A DNA stretch of 64,000 nt, taken from assembly GCF_000798815.1 (NCBI RefSeq), contig NZ_JTLD01000031.1, positions 1 to 64,000 on the forward strand, read 5' to 3'. The notes under the pieces were generated by a model that had not been told where the DNA came from, did no database searches, and worked only from the letters and a program-made list of their open reading frames with translations. The translations under genes and the position numbers were made by a program. Below are positions 43,076-51,894 of the stretch, one piece after another (within the stretch, counting starts at the first letter, position 1; each line of letters opens with the position of its first letter). The stretch comes from Alistipes sp. ZOR0009 (GTDB lineage Bacteria; Bacteroidota; Bacteroidia; Bacteroidales; ZOR0009).

Positions 43076-43083
43076 TAGCTTTG
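43076..43083 (+). promoter_or_regulatory. Putative promoter of the Wzx-like gene
   Basis: TAGCTTTG matches TAnnTTTG, 38 bp before the ATG; divergent with the AlkD-like promoter, both within about 90 bp. Confidence 0.6.
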
Positions 43084-43120
43084 TTGTTGAGAACTGTATT
43101 TACTTTTAAATAAAATACGG

Positions 43121-44392
43121 ATGGTTAGTGCGGCTGAACTTCAACATCTTGTTAAGTTTGACTTTAAAAAAGGCATTGTTTCGCTATTTACAGGAACAGG
43201 GCTTGCCTTGTTGGTAAATATAGCCGCATTGCCTATTTTATCTCGATTGTACACCCCTGCGGAATTTGGTGAGTTCGCTCTTTATTTGGCCATCGTTCAG
43301 GCTATTGTTGTAACTGTTACAGGGAATTTTAATTATGCGCTTTTGCAGCCAAAGAAGAATAGCGACGCGTTGGAACTTACTCTGGGCGGTGTGGTGTTCT
43401 CTTTTTGCATGTCAATTTTTGTAGCGGTTGCGATATATATTGAACGCAGTCGGTTGTCTCTTTTTTTTGAAGAGCCAATTTATGAAAGTTTGGTGTGGAT
43501 TCTTCCTGTTGTTGGTTTTGTTCTTTCTATTAGGCAATTACTTGTTATGTGGGAAGCACGGAGAAGGCGCTCCCGGAGTATTTCTGCCGGTAAGGTATTT
43601 TATTCTATCGTTTTAAATGGAACTCGTTTGCCTAGATATTCATATTCGAGTGGAAGTGCTGGTTTGTGGTTTGGTTTTGTAGTTTCGGAATTGCTCTTTT
43701 TCTTTTGGGGTGTGATTTCTGTCTTTAAAAAAGACAGGAAGTTACTCGGATCGGTAACCGTTAGCGGAATTAAGCAGAATTTGCTTAAATACTTGAATTT
43801 CCCGATTCTTTCGATGCCATTTTCGTTGCTTAATAATCTGTCTTCAAACTTACTTGTTTTTGTTCTTGCCTTTAATTTTTCAGCTGGATTTGTAGGCTTA
43901 TATGACCGTTCTTCAAAACTTATAGGTGCGCCGATGGATGTGCTTAGTTCTTTTTTGGGGACCATTTTTTATAAAGTGCATCAAAAAAAAGGAGCTGAAC
44001 GAAAGCTATATCTCCAAATATATGCCTTAGCATTGCTCCTTGGTTTGCTGCTTTACCTGCCTGTGATTTTTTACGGTCCGCTTATATTTAAGTTTGTGTT
44101 AGGGGATGGATGGATATTGGGAGGTGTTATTGCTCGTTATTTGGCTCCGATGGTTGTTTTGAGTTTTGGTACTAAATGTGTCGGTTTGGTGTTTTTGCAG
44201 GATAGCAAGAATAGAGTAATGCTCATTTGGCAGCTTGCTTACTTATTTATGTCAATCAGCTGGATTCTTCTTTTTCATGATCATGGTGTTCTTTTTATTG
44301 TAAAAACTTATGCCGTCCTTACAGGGCTTTCACAATTCCTATTGGCTGTATATGTATTTTTCTCTTTAAAAGGGGAAGGGCGCAATGAATAG
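43121..44392 (+). CDS. Wzx-type polysaccharide/O-antigen flippase-like membrane protein
   Basis: 423 residues, all hydrophobic, about ten to twelve membrane helices. N-terminal LPILSRLYTPAEFGEFALYLAI is the polysaccharide biosynthesis (Polysacc_synt, MATE-superfamily) signature, and FSAGFVGLYDRSSKLIGAPM the second. Such proteins flip lipid-linked oligosaccharides across the inner membrane. It is alone, not in a glycosyltransferase cluster, which is unusual for Wzx. Cys/Arg-rich segment (EARRRRSRS) at about 144-152 follows helix 4. Codon use and T-richness of the region are noticeably high in T. Confidence 0.82.
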   Translation: MVSAAELQHLVKFDFKKGIVSLFTGTGLALLVNIAALPILSRLYTPAEFGEFALYLAIVQAIVVTVTGNFNYALLQPKKNSDALELTLGGVVFSFCMSIFVAVAIYIERSRLSLFFEEPIYESLVWILPVVGFVLSIRQLLVMWEARRRRSRSISAGKVFYSIVLNGTRLPRYSYSSGSAGLWFGFVVSELLFFFWGVISVFKKDRKLLGSVTVSGIKQNLLKYLNFPILSMPFSLLNNLSSNLLVFVLAFNFSAGFVGLYDRSSKLIGAPMDVLSSFLGTIFYKVHQKKGAERKLYLQIYALALLLGLLLYLPVIFYGPLIFKFVLGDGWILGGVIARYLAPMVVLSFGTKCVGLVFLQDSKNRVMLIWQLAYLFMSISWILLFHDHGVLFIVKTYAVLTGLSQFLLAVYVFFSLKGEGRNE

Positions 44393-44535
44393 GTGAATGA
44401 AGATGTTGTTTTAATATTTGTTTTGTCGTGTGTTATTTGTTTGTTTTTTTAGCGATTAGAGTTGTTGAATGCCGTTTTGAATCTGGATGGCCGGAAAAAA
44501 AAGAATGAAGGTATTGCTAGTAAAGAAAAAGAACG

Positions 44536-44543
44536 TATCTTTG
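44536..44543 (+). promoter_or_regulatory. Putative promoter of tRNA-His
   Basis: TATCTTTG (TAnnTTTG) with a TTG at 44514-44516, spacing 19 bp, 17 bp upstream of the tRNA gene. Confidence 0.7.
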
Positions 44544-44560
44544 CACACGAATTACAAAAC

Positions 44561-44635
44561 GGTGGATGTAGCTCAGTTGGTTAGAGCATCAGATTGTGGT
44601 TCTGAGGGTCGTCGGTTCGAGACCGATCTTCCACC
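44561..44635 (+). tRNA. tRNA-His (anticodon GTG)
   Basis: A cloverleaf folds: D arm GCTC...GAGC, anticodon arm TCAGA-TTGTGGT-TCTGA with GTG anticodon, T arm GTCGG-TTCGAGA-CCGAT. The extra 5' G (position -1, 44561) opposite C73 is the histidine identity element. The acceptor stem GTGGATG/CTTCCAC has one T-T mismatch at pair 6-67. CCA is not encoded. Confidence 0.93.
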
Positions 44636-44637
44636 CT

Positions 44638-44664
44638 AAAAAGGCAGCATAACGCTGCCTTTTT
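44638..44664 (+). terminator. Terminator of tRNA-His
   Basis: AAAAAGGCAGC pairs with GCTGCCTTTTT around ATAAC; strong hairpin with T tract immediately after the tRNA. Confidence 0.9.
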
Positions 44665-44810
44665 TGTTTTCATAAAACTGGGAAAAACGACCAGAAAACG
44701 GCCTGTATCGACCATTTATCCTCTTTTTTTGACCAGTTAACTAATAAAGCGTCACTTTTTTCGAGCGAGCATTGATTTTTTGTTTCTTTAATCGTAGAAA
44801 AACAGCCGTT

Positions 44811-45227
44811 ATGAGTGATAACATATCTTCTGCAGCCAAATTAAATTGCGCTACATCTAGTTCAGATGTGTCTGTAATAGCATCCTGTGAGACAGATGGT
44901 TCTGCTTTTAATCAGATGAAAAGGAATTTATTGATGACAAGTGAGTTGCGTTACTTTATTGATATGGTTTACCTTCACGCGTCATCGAGTAATCTGTTTC
45001 CTCCTTATATCGAAAAGGAGGAGTTCAAAATATGTATTGAAAACATTAGAAAAGTTGATTGGGATTTAGTTGATCCTAATGGTATATTAGAGTATGTAGC
45101 CGTGCGAGATGCATATGTTTGTGCTCTAATTGTGTATGGTTTTATAAAGGAATTGGCGGTTAAGGGCGATAGCTCTGCAGCCTCATCTTATGGGGTGCTA
45201 AGCCTGCTGATGCCTTTTAAAATCTAA
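44811..45227 (+). CDS. Orphan hypothetical protein
   Basis: 138 residues from MSDNISSAAK; a longer in-frame start at 44772 is less likely. Ser/Ala-rich N-terminus (1-30) followed by a helical, mildly hydrophobic C-terminal region (SELRYFIDMVYLHASSSNLF, AYVCALIVYGFIKELAV). No signal peptide or known motif; not recognised. It lies directly downstream of tRNA-His, a common insertion point for acquired DNA, but no integrase or att repeat is seen. Ends at a terminator. Possibly lineage-specific; could be a short helical cytosolic protein. Confidence 0.55.
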   Translation: MSDNISSAAKLNCATSSSDVSVIASCETDGSAFNQMKRNLLMTSELRYFIDMVYLHASSSNLFPPYIEKEEFKICIENIRKVDWDLVDPNGILEYVAVRDAYVCALIVYGFIKELAVKGDSSAASSYGVLSLLMPFKI

Positions 45228-45246
45228 ATTTGGAGAAAGTGAAGAG

Positions 45247-45276
45247 CGGGACTGTATTATTGCAGTCCCGTTTCTA
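45247..45276 (+). terminator. Terminator of the orphan gene
   Basis: CGGGACTG (45247-45254) pairs with CAGTCCCG (45263-45270), followed by TTTCTA; convergent with hydF. Confidence 0.75.
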
Positions 45277-45277
45277 T

Positions 45278-46480
45278 TTATAGCGGTTTAAAGGGCGCCA
45301 CAGCTCTATTAAAAATGCCTTTCATATATGCGATAGCCATGCCGTAGTTGGTGATAGGGATTCCAGCTTCGATGGCTGGCCGGAGTCTGTTGAAGACTTG
45401 TTTGCGAGTTATCATGCAGCCTCCGCATTGTATAATAAGTGAGTAATCTGTAATGGGTCTTGATATGGCGCTCAGTCCTGCAACTATGTCAAAATCAGGA
45501 TTCTTTCCAGAGAATTCTTTTAGCCAACGAGGTATTTTATATCTTCCGATATCATCGCAGCTGGTGTGGTGCGTGCAGCTTTCTAGGATCAAAATTCTAT
45601 CTCCTTCCTTTATTGTTCCAATTTTGGGTGTGCCTTTTAAGTATTCGTCAAAAGGGCCTTTTAGTCTAGATAAGGTGATGCTGAAGGATGTTAGAGGGAT
45701 GTCTAGAGGGATCATCCTATCGGCTTTGTCGAATATTTGGCTGTCGGTTACTGCTAGGGCCGGTTTTATTTTATGCGAGGCAAGGAAGTGCTCTACTGCA
45801 TTTTCTTTTAATGTAATGGCAATGGCGTCGTTGTCTAGGACGTCTCTGATAGCTTGTACTTGTGGAAGTATCATGCGGCCTGCTGGTGCTTCTGTGTCTA
45901 TTGGGGTTATTAGGAGGACGATGTCGTTTTTCTTTACAATTCCCTTAAACATGGACGGTGTGGTATACGCAGATTCAGGCATGTGCGAAGTTATGGTTTT
46001 TACCAGCTCGTCAAACCCGTTCCCGTTTATTGCGCTTATTTCTGTAAACGCAAGATTTTTATACTTGAAAGAGGAGATAAGTTCGGAGGAGGGCGGGGTC
46101 GCATCTACCATGTTAAAGACAATGATGAAGGGGATGTCATTACGATTGAATTCGTTTATAAGCACTTCTTCATGTTCGCCAAACTGGTTGTGCGCAATAA
46201 CTAGCAGTGCCAGGTCTACCATTTTTATAGATTCTCGGGTTTTGCTAACCCTTTTTAATCCCAGCTCTCCTTCGTCATCAACGCCTGCCGTATCTACCAG
46301 AATAACTGGGCCTAAGTTTAGTATTTCTACTGATTTTTTTACTGGATCAGTGGTGGTTCCTGCATGGTTGGATACGATGGCTACCTCCTGTCCTGCAAGA
46401 AGGTTGATTAGGGTGCTTTTGCCGCTGTTCCTGCGGCCGTAAATGCCAATGTGAGGCTTGTTATCTCTAGTTACAGACAT
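45278..46480 (-). CDS. hydF: [FeFe]-hydrogenase H-cluster maturation GTPase HydF
   Basis: 400 residues from MSVTRDNKPH (a 10-codon longer start exists). N-terminal G domain: P-loop GRRNSGKST, DTAGVDDEGELG (G3), and a NMVD G4 motif. The C-terminal cluster-binding region has C302 in ESCTHHTSC and C352-x-x-C355 in IIQCGGCM. In relatives a His precedes the second Cys pair (HCxxC); here Gln occupies it. HydF is the scaffold that transfers the 2Fe subcluster to hydrogenase. HydE and HydG are not in the window. Indicates [FeFe]-hydrogenase and a fermentative or H2-producing lifestyle. Confidence 0.93.
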   Translation of the reverse strand: MSVTRDNKPHIGIYGRRNSGKSTLINLLAGQEVAIVSNHAGTTTDPVKKSVEILNLGPVILVDTAGVDDEGELGLKRVSKTRESIKMVDLALLVIAHNQFGEHEEVLINEFNRNDIPFIIVFNMVDATPPSSELISSFKYKNLAFTEISAINGNGFDELVKTITSHMPESAYTTPSMFKGIVKKNDIVLLITPIDTEAPAGRMILPQVQAIRDVLDNDAIAITLKENAVEHFLASHKIKPALAVTDSQIFDKADRMIPLDIPLTSFSITLSRLKGPFDEYLKGTPKIGTIKEGDRILILESCTHHTSCDDIGRYKIPRWLKEFSGKNPDFDIVAGLSAISRPITDYSLIIQCGGCMITRKQVFNRLRPAIEAGIPITNYGMAIAYMKGIFNRAVAPFKPL

Positions 46481-46767
46481 CGCTTTTGATTTAATGATGC
46501 TAATATACAAAGGTTTCAGAATATTGTAAGCGGTTTTTATAAATAGTGTCTAAGGGGCGTACGAAGCCACTTTTTTAGGGCTATAGTTTTAATTGTGAGA
46601 ATATTTGTTGTGATTTATTTAAAAATAGAACTAGAACCGTGTTTTCATCAAACTTTTTTCTCATTTTTGTGGGTCAACATTCTATAGATTAATTGCCACG
46701 TAGCTACTTCCTTTGATGGCAAATTTTGAATGCATTATTTCTTACGACATTTACGTGCACATTATTT

Positions 46768-47421
46768 ATGAGCCAAATCGATAGCAAAGAAGAGAACGAA
46801 TTTAAGGACTACAACTCTCAGCGCAGTAGGTTAATCCTTCCCGAGTATGGGCGCCATATTCAGAAAATGGTTGACTATGTTTCCGAAATTGACGACCCTG
46901 TAGAGAGGGATAGGATGGCAAGGATTTTGATTTCTGTAATGGGAAATTTGAATCCACACCTGCGTGATATTAATGATTTTAAGCATAAGTTGTGGGATCA
47001 CCTTCATGTGATTTCTGATTTTAAAATTGATATTAATTCACCGTATCCCAAGCCTAGCCGAGAATCGATAAGTGAGCCGCCCAAGCGTATCGACTATCCT
47101 TCGCATCCTATAAAGATAAAGCATTATGGTCGTGTGATAGAGCAGATGGTTAAGGATGTTGCAGATATGGAGGAAGGTCCGATAAAAACCTTCTATATAA
47201 CATCTGTAGCAAACCAAATGAAGAAGGCTTATCTTACTTGGAATAAGGATGCTGTAAATGATGAAACTATTATTAAAGATTTGAAGGTGCTTTCGGGCGG
47301 GAAGATTCAGCTTAGCCTTACGACAAAGTTGATGGATACTAGAGAGTTTAAGCCTAGCAATGCTTCAAATACTTCTAATAACAATAAGCGGAAGCACCAA
47401 AAGGGTGGCCGAAAAAAATAG
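46768..47421 (+). CDS. DUF4290 family protein
   Basis: 217 residues from MSQIDSKEEN (46768); a frame extending upstream to a TTG at 46726 is not supported. The family signature YNSQRSRLILPEYGRHIQKMV (about 13-33, quoted in part) and NPHLRDINDFKHKLWDHL are present; the C-terminus is basic (NNNKRKHQKGGRKK). DUF4290 proteins are Bacteroidota-specific, of unknown function, often encoded next to murA; the gap to murA here is 26 bp. The basic tail suggests nucleic-acid or anionic-surface binding, but this is inference. Confidence 0.85.
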   Translation: MSQIDSKEENEFKDYNSQRSRLILPEYGRHIQKMVDYVSEIDDPVERDRMARILISVMGNLNPHLRDINDFKHKLWDHLHVISDFKIDINSPYPKPSRESISEPPKRIDYPSHPIKIKHYGRVIEQMVKDVADMEEGPIKTFYITSVANQMKKAYLTWNKDAVNDETIIKDLKVLSGGKIQLSLTTKLMDTREFKPSNASNTSNNNKRKHQKGGRKK

Positions 47422-47447
47422 TTGATTAACCTACGAAATCTTACGTT

Positions 47448-48755
47448 ATGAGCACTTTTGTAGTAAAAGGTGGAAAACCTTTAAAGGGAGAAATTACGCC
47501 TCAAGGTGCAAAAAATGAAGCGCTTCAAGTTATTAGCGCTGTTTTGCTTACTTCAGAAAAGGTTACCATTTCGAATATACCTAACATTCTTGATGTTGTT
47601 AAGCTGATACAGCTGCTTAGCAAAATGGGGGTGATTGTAGACAAAATTGACGAGTCTACTTATTCCTTTGAAGCAAAGAATATCAATTTTGACTACTTGT
47701 CAGGCGAAGACTTTAAAAAGGATGCTTCTAGTTTAAGAGGTTCTATAATGATTGTTGGACCATTGTTGTCCCGCTTTGGAAAGGGGTATATTCCTCGTCC
47801 AGGAGGCGACAAAATAGGAAGACGTAGGTTAGATACCCATTTTTTAGGTTTTGAAAAGTTAGGAGCCAAGTTTAATTTTGACAAAGGTGAAAGCTTCTTT
47901 ACCGTTGAGGCAGAGGAGTTGAAAGGAACTTATATGCTTTTGGATGAGGCATCCGTGACAGGAACCGCGAATATTGTGATGGCGGCCTCGTTGGCTAAAG
48001 GCACAACAACCATCTATAATGCAGCCTGCGAACCATATCTACAGCAGCTTTGTAAGATGCTGAATAGAATGGGGGCTAAAATTTCTGGGATTGGCTCAAA
48101 TCTATTGACTATAGAGGGTGTTGATTCGTTGGGAGGAACAACCCATCGCTTGCTACCTGATATGATTGAAATAGGAAGCTTTATTGGTCTTGCTGCAATG
48201 ACTGGAAGTGAGATAACGATAAAGGATGTATCTTATCCAGAGCTGGGTATTATACCTGAAAGTTTTCGACGAATGGGTATAAAGATGGAGCTGAGAGGCG
48301 ATGATATCTACATCCCAGCACAAGAACATTACGAAATAGATACTTTCATCGATGGTTCGATACTTACCATTGCAGATGCGCCTTGGCCTGGGTTAACTCC
48401 CGATTTATTAAGTGTTTTTCTGGTTATTGCTACTCAAGCGAAAGGGAGTGTGCTTATTCATCAAAAAATGTTTGAAAGCCGCTTGTTTTTTGTCGATAAG
48501 TTAATCGATATGGGGGCTCAGATCATTCTTTGCGATCCGCATCGGGCAACCGTTATTGGCCACGATAACAAGATTAAGTTGCGCCCTACAGTAATGACTT
48601 CACCCGATATTCGTGCAGGGGTTGCACTACTTATTGCAGCACTTTCTGCTGATGGAACTAGCGTTATTCATAATATCGATCAGATAGATAGAGGCTACCA
48701 AAATATAGATTTAAGGTTGAATGCTCTTGGGGCTAATATAACACGTGGAATATAG
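47448..48755 (+). CDS. murA: UDP-N-acetylglucosamine 1-carboxyvinyltransferase MurA, Asp variant
   Basis: 435 residues. Start STFVVKGGKPLKGEITPQGAKNEALQ; the EPSP-synthase-like fold is complete through ALSADGTSVIHNIDQIDRGY. The catalytic loop reads RPGGDKIGRRRLDTHFLGF, so D121 occupies the position of the Cys of E. coli MurA (Cys115). Cys-to-Asp variants keep activity but are intrinsically resistant to fosfomycin, and are found in Bacteroidota and chlamydiae. It commits UDP-GlcNAc to peptidoglycan. Follows DUF4290 closely. Confidence 0.95.
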   Translation: MSTFVVKGGKPLKGEITPQGAKNEALQVISAVLLTSEKVTISNIPNILDVVKLIQLLSKMGVIVDKIDESTYSFEAKNINFDYLSGEDFKKDASSLRGSIMIVGPLLSRFGKGYIPRPGGDKIGRRRLDTHFLGFEKLGAKFNFDKGESFFTVEAEELKGTYMLLDEASVTGTANIVMAASLAKGTTTIYNAACEPYLQQLCKMLNRMGAKISGIGSNLLTIEGVDSLGGTTHRLLPDMIEIGSFIGLAAMTGSEITIKDVSYPELGIIPESFRRMGIKMELRGDDIYIPAQEHYEIDTFIDGSILTIADAPWPGLTPDLLSVFLVIATQAKGSVLIHQKMFESRLFFVDKLIDMGAQIILCDPHRATVIGHDNKIKLRPTVMTSPDIRAGVALLIAALSADGTSVIHNIDQIDRGYQNIDLRLNALGANITRGI

Positions 48756-48865
48756 GGCGTAAAAGAAGTTGGAAGGCTTGTAGTTGCGACATTCTGTCAT
48801 AAAAGTAGGATGTGGCAAGCAATTTGCAAACAACAGGCATTAGTTAGAAAGAAAAATCCACAATT

Positions 48866-49456
48866 ATGAGTAAATCGAAGCATACAGCAGAGAAAGATAT
48901 AGAAAAACAACAATCAGAGGAGGTTAAGGAAAATCAAGAACAGCAGGTTGCGGCAGAAGATACTGTTGCGGCTGATGAAAAAGAGAATGTTTCTGCTGAC
49001 AGTACGTCTGAAGAGATTGACCGCATGAATGCCACTATTGCAGAGTGGAAAGACAAGTATTTGCGCCTAACCGCCGAGTATGATAACTACAGAAAGCGCA
49101 CTCGCAATGAGATGGATGAGCTTAGAAAGACGGCTGGCGAAAGTACAATAAAAGATATTCTAGGGGTTGTTGACGATTTTGAAAGAGCCCTACAAGCTCT
49201 TGAGAAATTGGAAGATACCGCAGGCTTTGATGGCGTTAAACTTATTTACGATAAGTTTATGTCTACCTTAAAAGGAAAGGGTGTTGAGGCAATCGACCGT
49301 GTGAATGAAGATTTTGATACGGATTTCGAGGAGGCTATTACCAAATTTCCGGCGCCAACACCCGAACTAAAGGGTAAAGTGATTGAGGTTATCCAAAAAG
49401 GATATACCCTAAATGGCAAAGTAATTCGTTTCGCCAAAGTTGTAGTAGGCGAATAG
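48866..49456 (+). CDS. grpE: Nucleotide exchange factor GrpE
   Basis: 196 residues. Acidic, Gln/Glu-rich disordered N-terminus (1-55), long coiled-coil helix (about 60-105, [20 protein letters not shown]), then [17 protein letters not shown] and the C-terminal beta domain [23 protein letters not shown]. Partner of DnaK. The family role is ADP release from DnaK in protein folding. dnaJ follows after 26 bp. No heat-shock promoter element was recognised; dnaK is outside the window. Confidence 0.95.
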   Translation: MSKSKHTAEKDIEKQQSEEVKENQEQQVAAEDTVAADEKENVSADSTSEEIDRMNATIAEWKDKYLRLTAEYDNYRKRTRNEMDELRKTAGESTIKDILGVVDDFERALQALEKLEDTAGFDGVKLIYDKFMSTLKGKGVEAIDRVNEDFDTDFEEAITKFPAPTPELKGKVIEVIQKGYTLNGKVIRFAKVVVGE

Positions 49457-49482
49457 TAAATATTAAGCGTCATAAACCGACG

Positions 49483-50643
49483 ATGGCAAAAAGAGATTTC
49501 TACGAAGTGCTTGGTGTTTCGCGAAATGCAACCCAAGAGGAGTTAAAAAAGGCTTATCGAAAGATGGCCATAAAGTTTCACCCCGATAAGAATCCGGGCA
49601 ATAAGGAAGCTGAAGAAAAGTTTAAGGAGGCTGCCGAGGCATTTGGTGTTCTTAGCGATGAGAACAAGCGTGCTCGTTACGACCAGTTTGGTCATGCTGG
49701 AGTTGGCTCTTCTGATGCTGGTGGTGGATTTGGCGGATTCGGCGGAGGTGGAATGTCTATGGACGATATCTTCTCCCAGTTTGGCGATATCTTTGGTGGC
49801 CATTTTGGCGGATTTGGCGGGTTTGGTCGCAGTCAAGGACGCCGTACCAATAGAGGAGGCGATATTCGTGTTAAAGTTCGTCTGAACTTGCAGGAAGTTG
49901 CCCATGGTGTCGAAAAGAAGCTGAAGCTAAATAAGCAGGTAAAGTGTAACTCGTGTAATGGAACCGGTGCTGATAATGGTACCGCTTTTACAACTTGTTC
50001 TACTTGTAACGGTAACGGAACCGTTATAGGTGTTGCCAACTCTATATTTGGACGTATCCAAACACAAAATACGTGTCCAACCTGTAATGGTGCTGGAAAG
50101 ATTATAACTAAACCCTGTTCTTCATGTAGTGGGAATGGTGTTGTGAATGATTCGGAAGTTGTTTCATTCCGTATTCCAGCAGGTGTGTCCGAAGGAATGC
50201 AGCTAACTGTTTCGGGCAAAGGTAATGCCGCTCGTGGTGGTGGTGTGAATGGAGATTTGCTTGTGCTGATCGAGGAGGAGCCGGATGAGGATCTAATTCG
50301 TGATGGTAACGATTTGGTGTATACGCTGTTTTTAGGATTTCCAGAAGCGGTGCTTGGTGGCAATTCCGAAATTCCAACCGTAGATGGTAAGGCTCGAATC
50401 AAAATAGATCCAGGAACACAACCAGGACGCGTTTTTCGATTAAAAGGGAAAGGGATTCCTGATGTGGATGGCTATGGTCGAGGAGATCTTCTGGTTTACG
50501 TGAATGTTTGGGTTCCCAAAAATGTTACATCCGAAGAGAAAGCGATGATTGAAAAGATGAAATCATCAAGTAGCTTTGTTCCAAAACCAGATAAGGCTGA
50601 GAAAAATTTCTTCGAGAGAATTAAAGGAATGTTTAGCAGATAA
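49483..50643 (+). CDS. dnaJ: Chaperone DnaJ (type I Hsp40)
   Basis: 386 residues. J domain with HPD ([10 protein letters not shown], about residue 31), Gly/Phe-rich linker ([11 protein letters not shown]), four zinc-finger repeats [32 protein letters not shown] (about 150-230), and the C-terminal substrate-binding domain. Delivers substrates to DnaK and stimulates its ATPase. Directly follows grpE and ends at a strong hairpin. Confidence 0.96.
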   Translation: MAKRDFYEVLGVSRNATQEELKKAYRKMAIKFHPDKNPGNKEAEEKFKEAAEAFGVLSDENKRARYDQFGHAGVGSSDAGGGFGGFGGGGMSMDDIFSQFGDIFGGHFGGFGGFGRSQGRRTNRGGDIRVKVRLNLQEVAHGVEKKLKLNKQVKCNSCNGTGADNGTAFTTCSTCNGNGTVIGVANSIFGRIQTQNTCPTCNGAGKIITKPCSSCSGNGVVNDSEVVSFRIPAGVSEGMQLTVSGKGNAARGGGVNGDLLVLIEEEPDEDLIRDGNDLVYTLFLGFPEAVLGGNSEIPTVDGKARIKIDPGTQPGRVFRLKGKGIPDVDGYGRGDLLVYVNVWVPKNVTSEEKAMIEKMKSSSSFVPKPDKAEKNFFERIKGMFSR

Positions 50644-50653
50644 GTCTAACGAA

Positions 50654-50687
50654 ATAAAAAGAGAGAAGTAATCTTCTCTCTTTTTAT
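50654..50687. terminator. Terminator of dnaJ
   Basis: ATAAAAAGAGAGAAG pairs perfectly with CTTCTCTCTTTTTAT (loop TAAT); bidirectional, also serving the convergent DUF6090 gene. Confidence 0.9.
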
Positions 50688-50694
50688 TTTATGG

Positions 50695-51435
50695 CTATTT
50701 GTCGTTTTCTGGGTAGTGCTGGTTTATTTGTTTTATAATTGTTTGCTCTAGTGTGAGTACCTCCTGATACCTTTCTAGTAGCTGATCCCATGGAATCAGC
50801 ACCGAGGTGTAGTTCTTCACCTTTCTTTGATTAAATATTTTATGGGCAACTGCCGTTTCGATGTTGTTAATATCGATGTCCGTTTCTTCCATTAGGTAGT
50901 TCATAAGTCTGTTGTGAGATGACAACCATGCATTTTCAGACAGGCCAAGGTTTTGTATCTTCTCCTGATAGAGCAGTAGTATGTTGTATAGAAGTTTTTG
51001 GTCTTCAATTTGGAGAAGTTTCCCACTCGATTTAAATCCTTCATATCTGCTGCTATGTGGCCTAAAGGAGCAGGATATGTTGATTCCAGATAAGCTGTAG
51101 TTTAGCCTTCCTTTATCCAATTCTGAAATGGAGGGTAGATTGTTAAGATAGCGGTAGCTAGAATCTGCTTCTTTGTAAAAGAGAATGTTTTCTTTGAGAG
51201 TGCTAATGTCTGCTTTAAGATCTTCTTTAAGGCCTTGTAGAAAAATTTTACATTCCTCTTCTTGATGTTTTCTTAGGCTGTAATTATGTAGCGCGTTGGC
51301 TAGGACTAAGGAGAAGACGATAATCGCAACTTCCACTGCTATGGCTCCTAGTTTTTTTAGCCAGCCTCCGTTGTTTGGGAGTTTAATGACACCGATAATT
51401 TTTTTGAGATGTTTTTTAACCTCTAACTCTGCCAT
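50695..51435 (-). CDS. DUF6090 family membrane protein (paralogue 1)
   Basis: 246 residues. N-terminal cytoplasmic stub, one membrane helix (about 27-46, LGAIAVEVAIIVFSLVLANAL), then a mainly helical extracytoplasmic domain with LKEDLKADISTLKENILFYKEAD and YEGFKSSGKLLQIEDQKLLYNILLLYQ (quoted in part). The YEGFKSSGKLxxIE motif recurs in the second copy at 53414. DUF6090 proteins are single-pass membrane proteins of unknown function in Bacteroidota. No catalytic motif. Separated from dnaJ by a terminator. Confidence 0.8.
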   Translation of the reverse strand: MAELEVKKHLKKIIGVIKLPNNGGWLKKLGAIAVEVAIIVFSLVLANALHNYSLRKHQEEECKIFLQGLKEDLKADISTLKENILFYKEADSSYRYLNNLPSISELDKGRLNYSLSGINISCSFRPHSSRYEGFKSSGKLLQIEDQKLLYNILLLYQEKIQNLGLSENAWLSSHNRLMNYLMEETDIDINNIETAVAHKIFNQRKVKNYTSVLIPWDQLLERYQEVLTLEQTIIKQINQHYPENDK

Positions 51436-51477
51436 GATTTTATTATTGTTTAGTCTTATCTGCTATTTAGCTAATGA

Positions 51478-51517
51478 AACAAAGCCTCCCTCTATAATTC
51501 TTGAGGGAGGCTTTGTT
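51478..51517. terminator. Terminator downstream of the small lipoprotein
   Basis: AACAAAGCCTCCCTC pairs perfectly (15 bp) with GAGGGAGGCTTTGTT across a 10-nt loop; strong hairpin between two leftward genes. Confidence 0.85.
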
Positions 51518-51519
51518 TT

Positions 51520-51789
51520 TTAAGGTTGAGTCTTAATGATATTAACAACCCTGCTGGCTGTAGAATCTGCCTTTATGCTTGTAACTTCTCCTTTGCAGTT
51601 GGTGAAATACACCCAGTGCCCCTGATCGTAAAAACGGTATACTTTGCAGCCGTCATGTTCGAAAAGGTAGCTAACCTCGTAGGTTTTGTTGTTTGCTGGA
51701 GGTGCTTCTGAAATAGGACGTTGAACAAAACATGATGTAAGCATTAATGCTACACCAAATGTTACTAAAATTAGGCAGGTTCTTTTCAT
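51520..51789 (-). CDS. Small lipoprotein (DUF4884-like)
   Basis: 89 residues. Lipobox MLTSCF puts the lipid Cys at residue 20. The mature part contains YEVSYLFEHDGCKVYRFYDQGHW and YFTNCKGEVTS (quoted in part), two Cys spaced as in DUF4884-like Bacteroides lipoproteins (D-G-C-K/R-V-Y-R-F). Its own TACATTTG -7 box on the minus strand lies 44 bp upstream. Function unknown. Confidence 0.72.
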   Translation of the reverse strand: MKRTCLILVTFGVALMLTSCFVQRPISEAPPANNKTYEVSYLFEHDGCKVYRFYDQGHWVYFTNCKGEVTSIKADSTASRVVNIIKTQP

Positions 51790-51832
51790 GGTATTTCTCT
51801 TTAAAGATACTTTTAGGACTAGGTTACTATCG

Positions 51833-51840
51833 CAAATGTA
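51833..51840 (-). promoter_or_regulatory. Putative promoter of the small lipoprotein
   Basis: The minus strand reads TACATTTG (TAnnTTTG), 44 bp upstream of the start. Confidence 0.6.
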
Positions 51841-51894
51841 CTATTTGGGATATGCCGTGCAATAGGTTTTAAAAGAACTATTACACGTTTTGAT

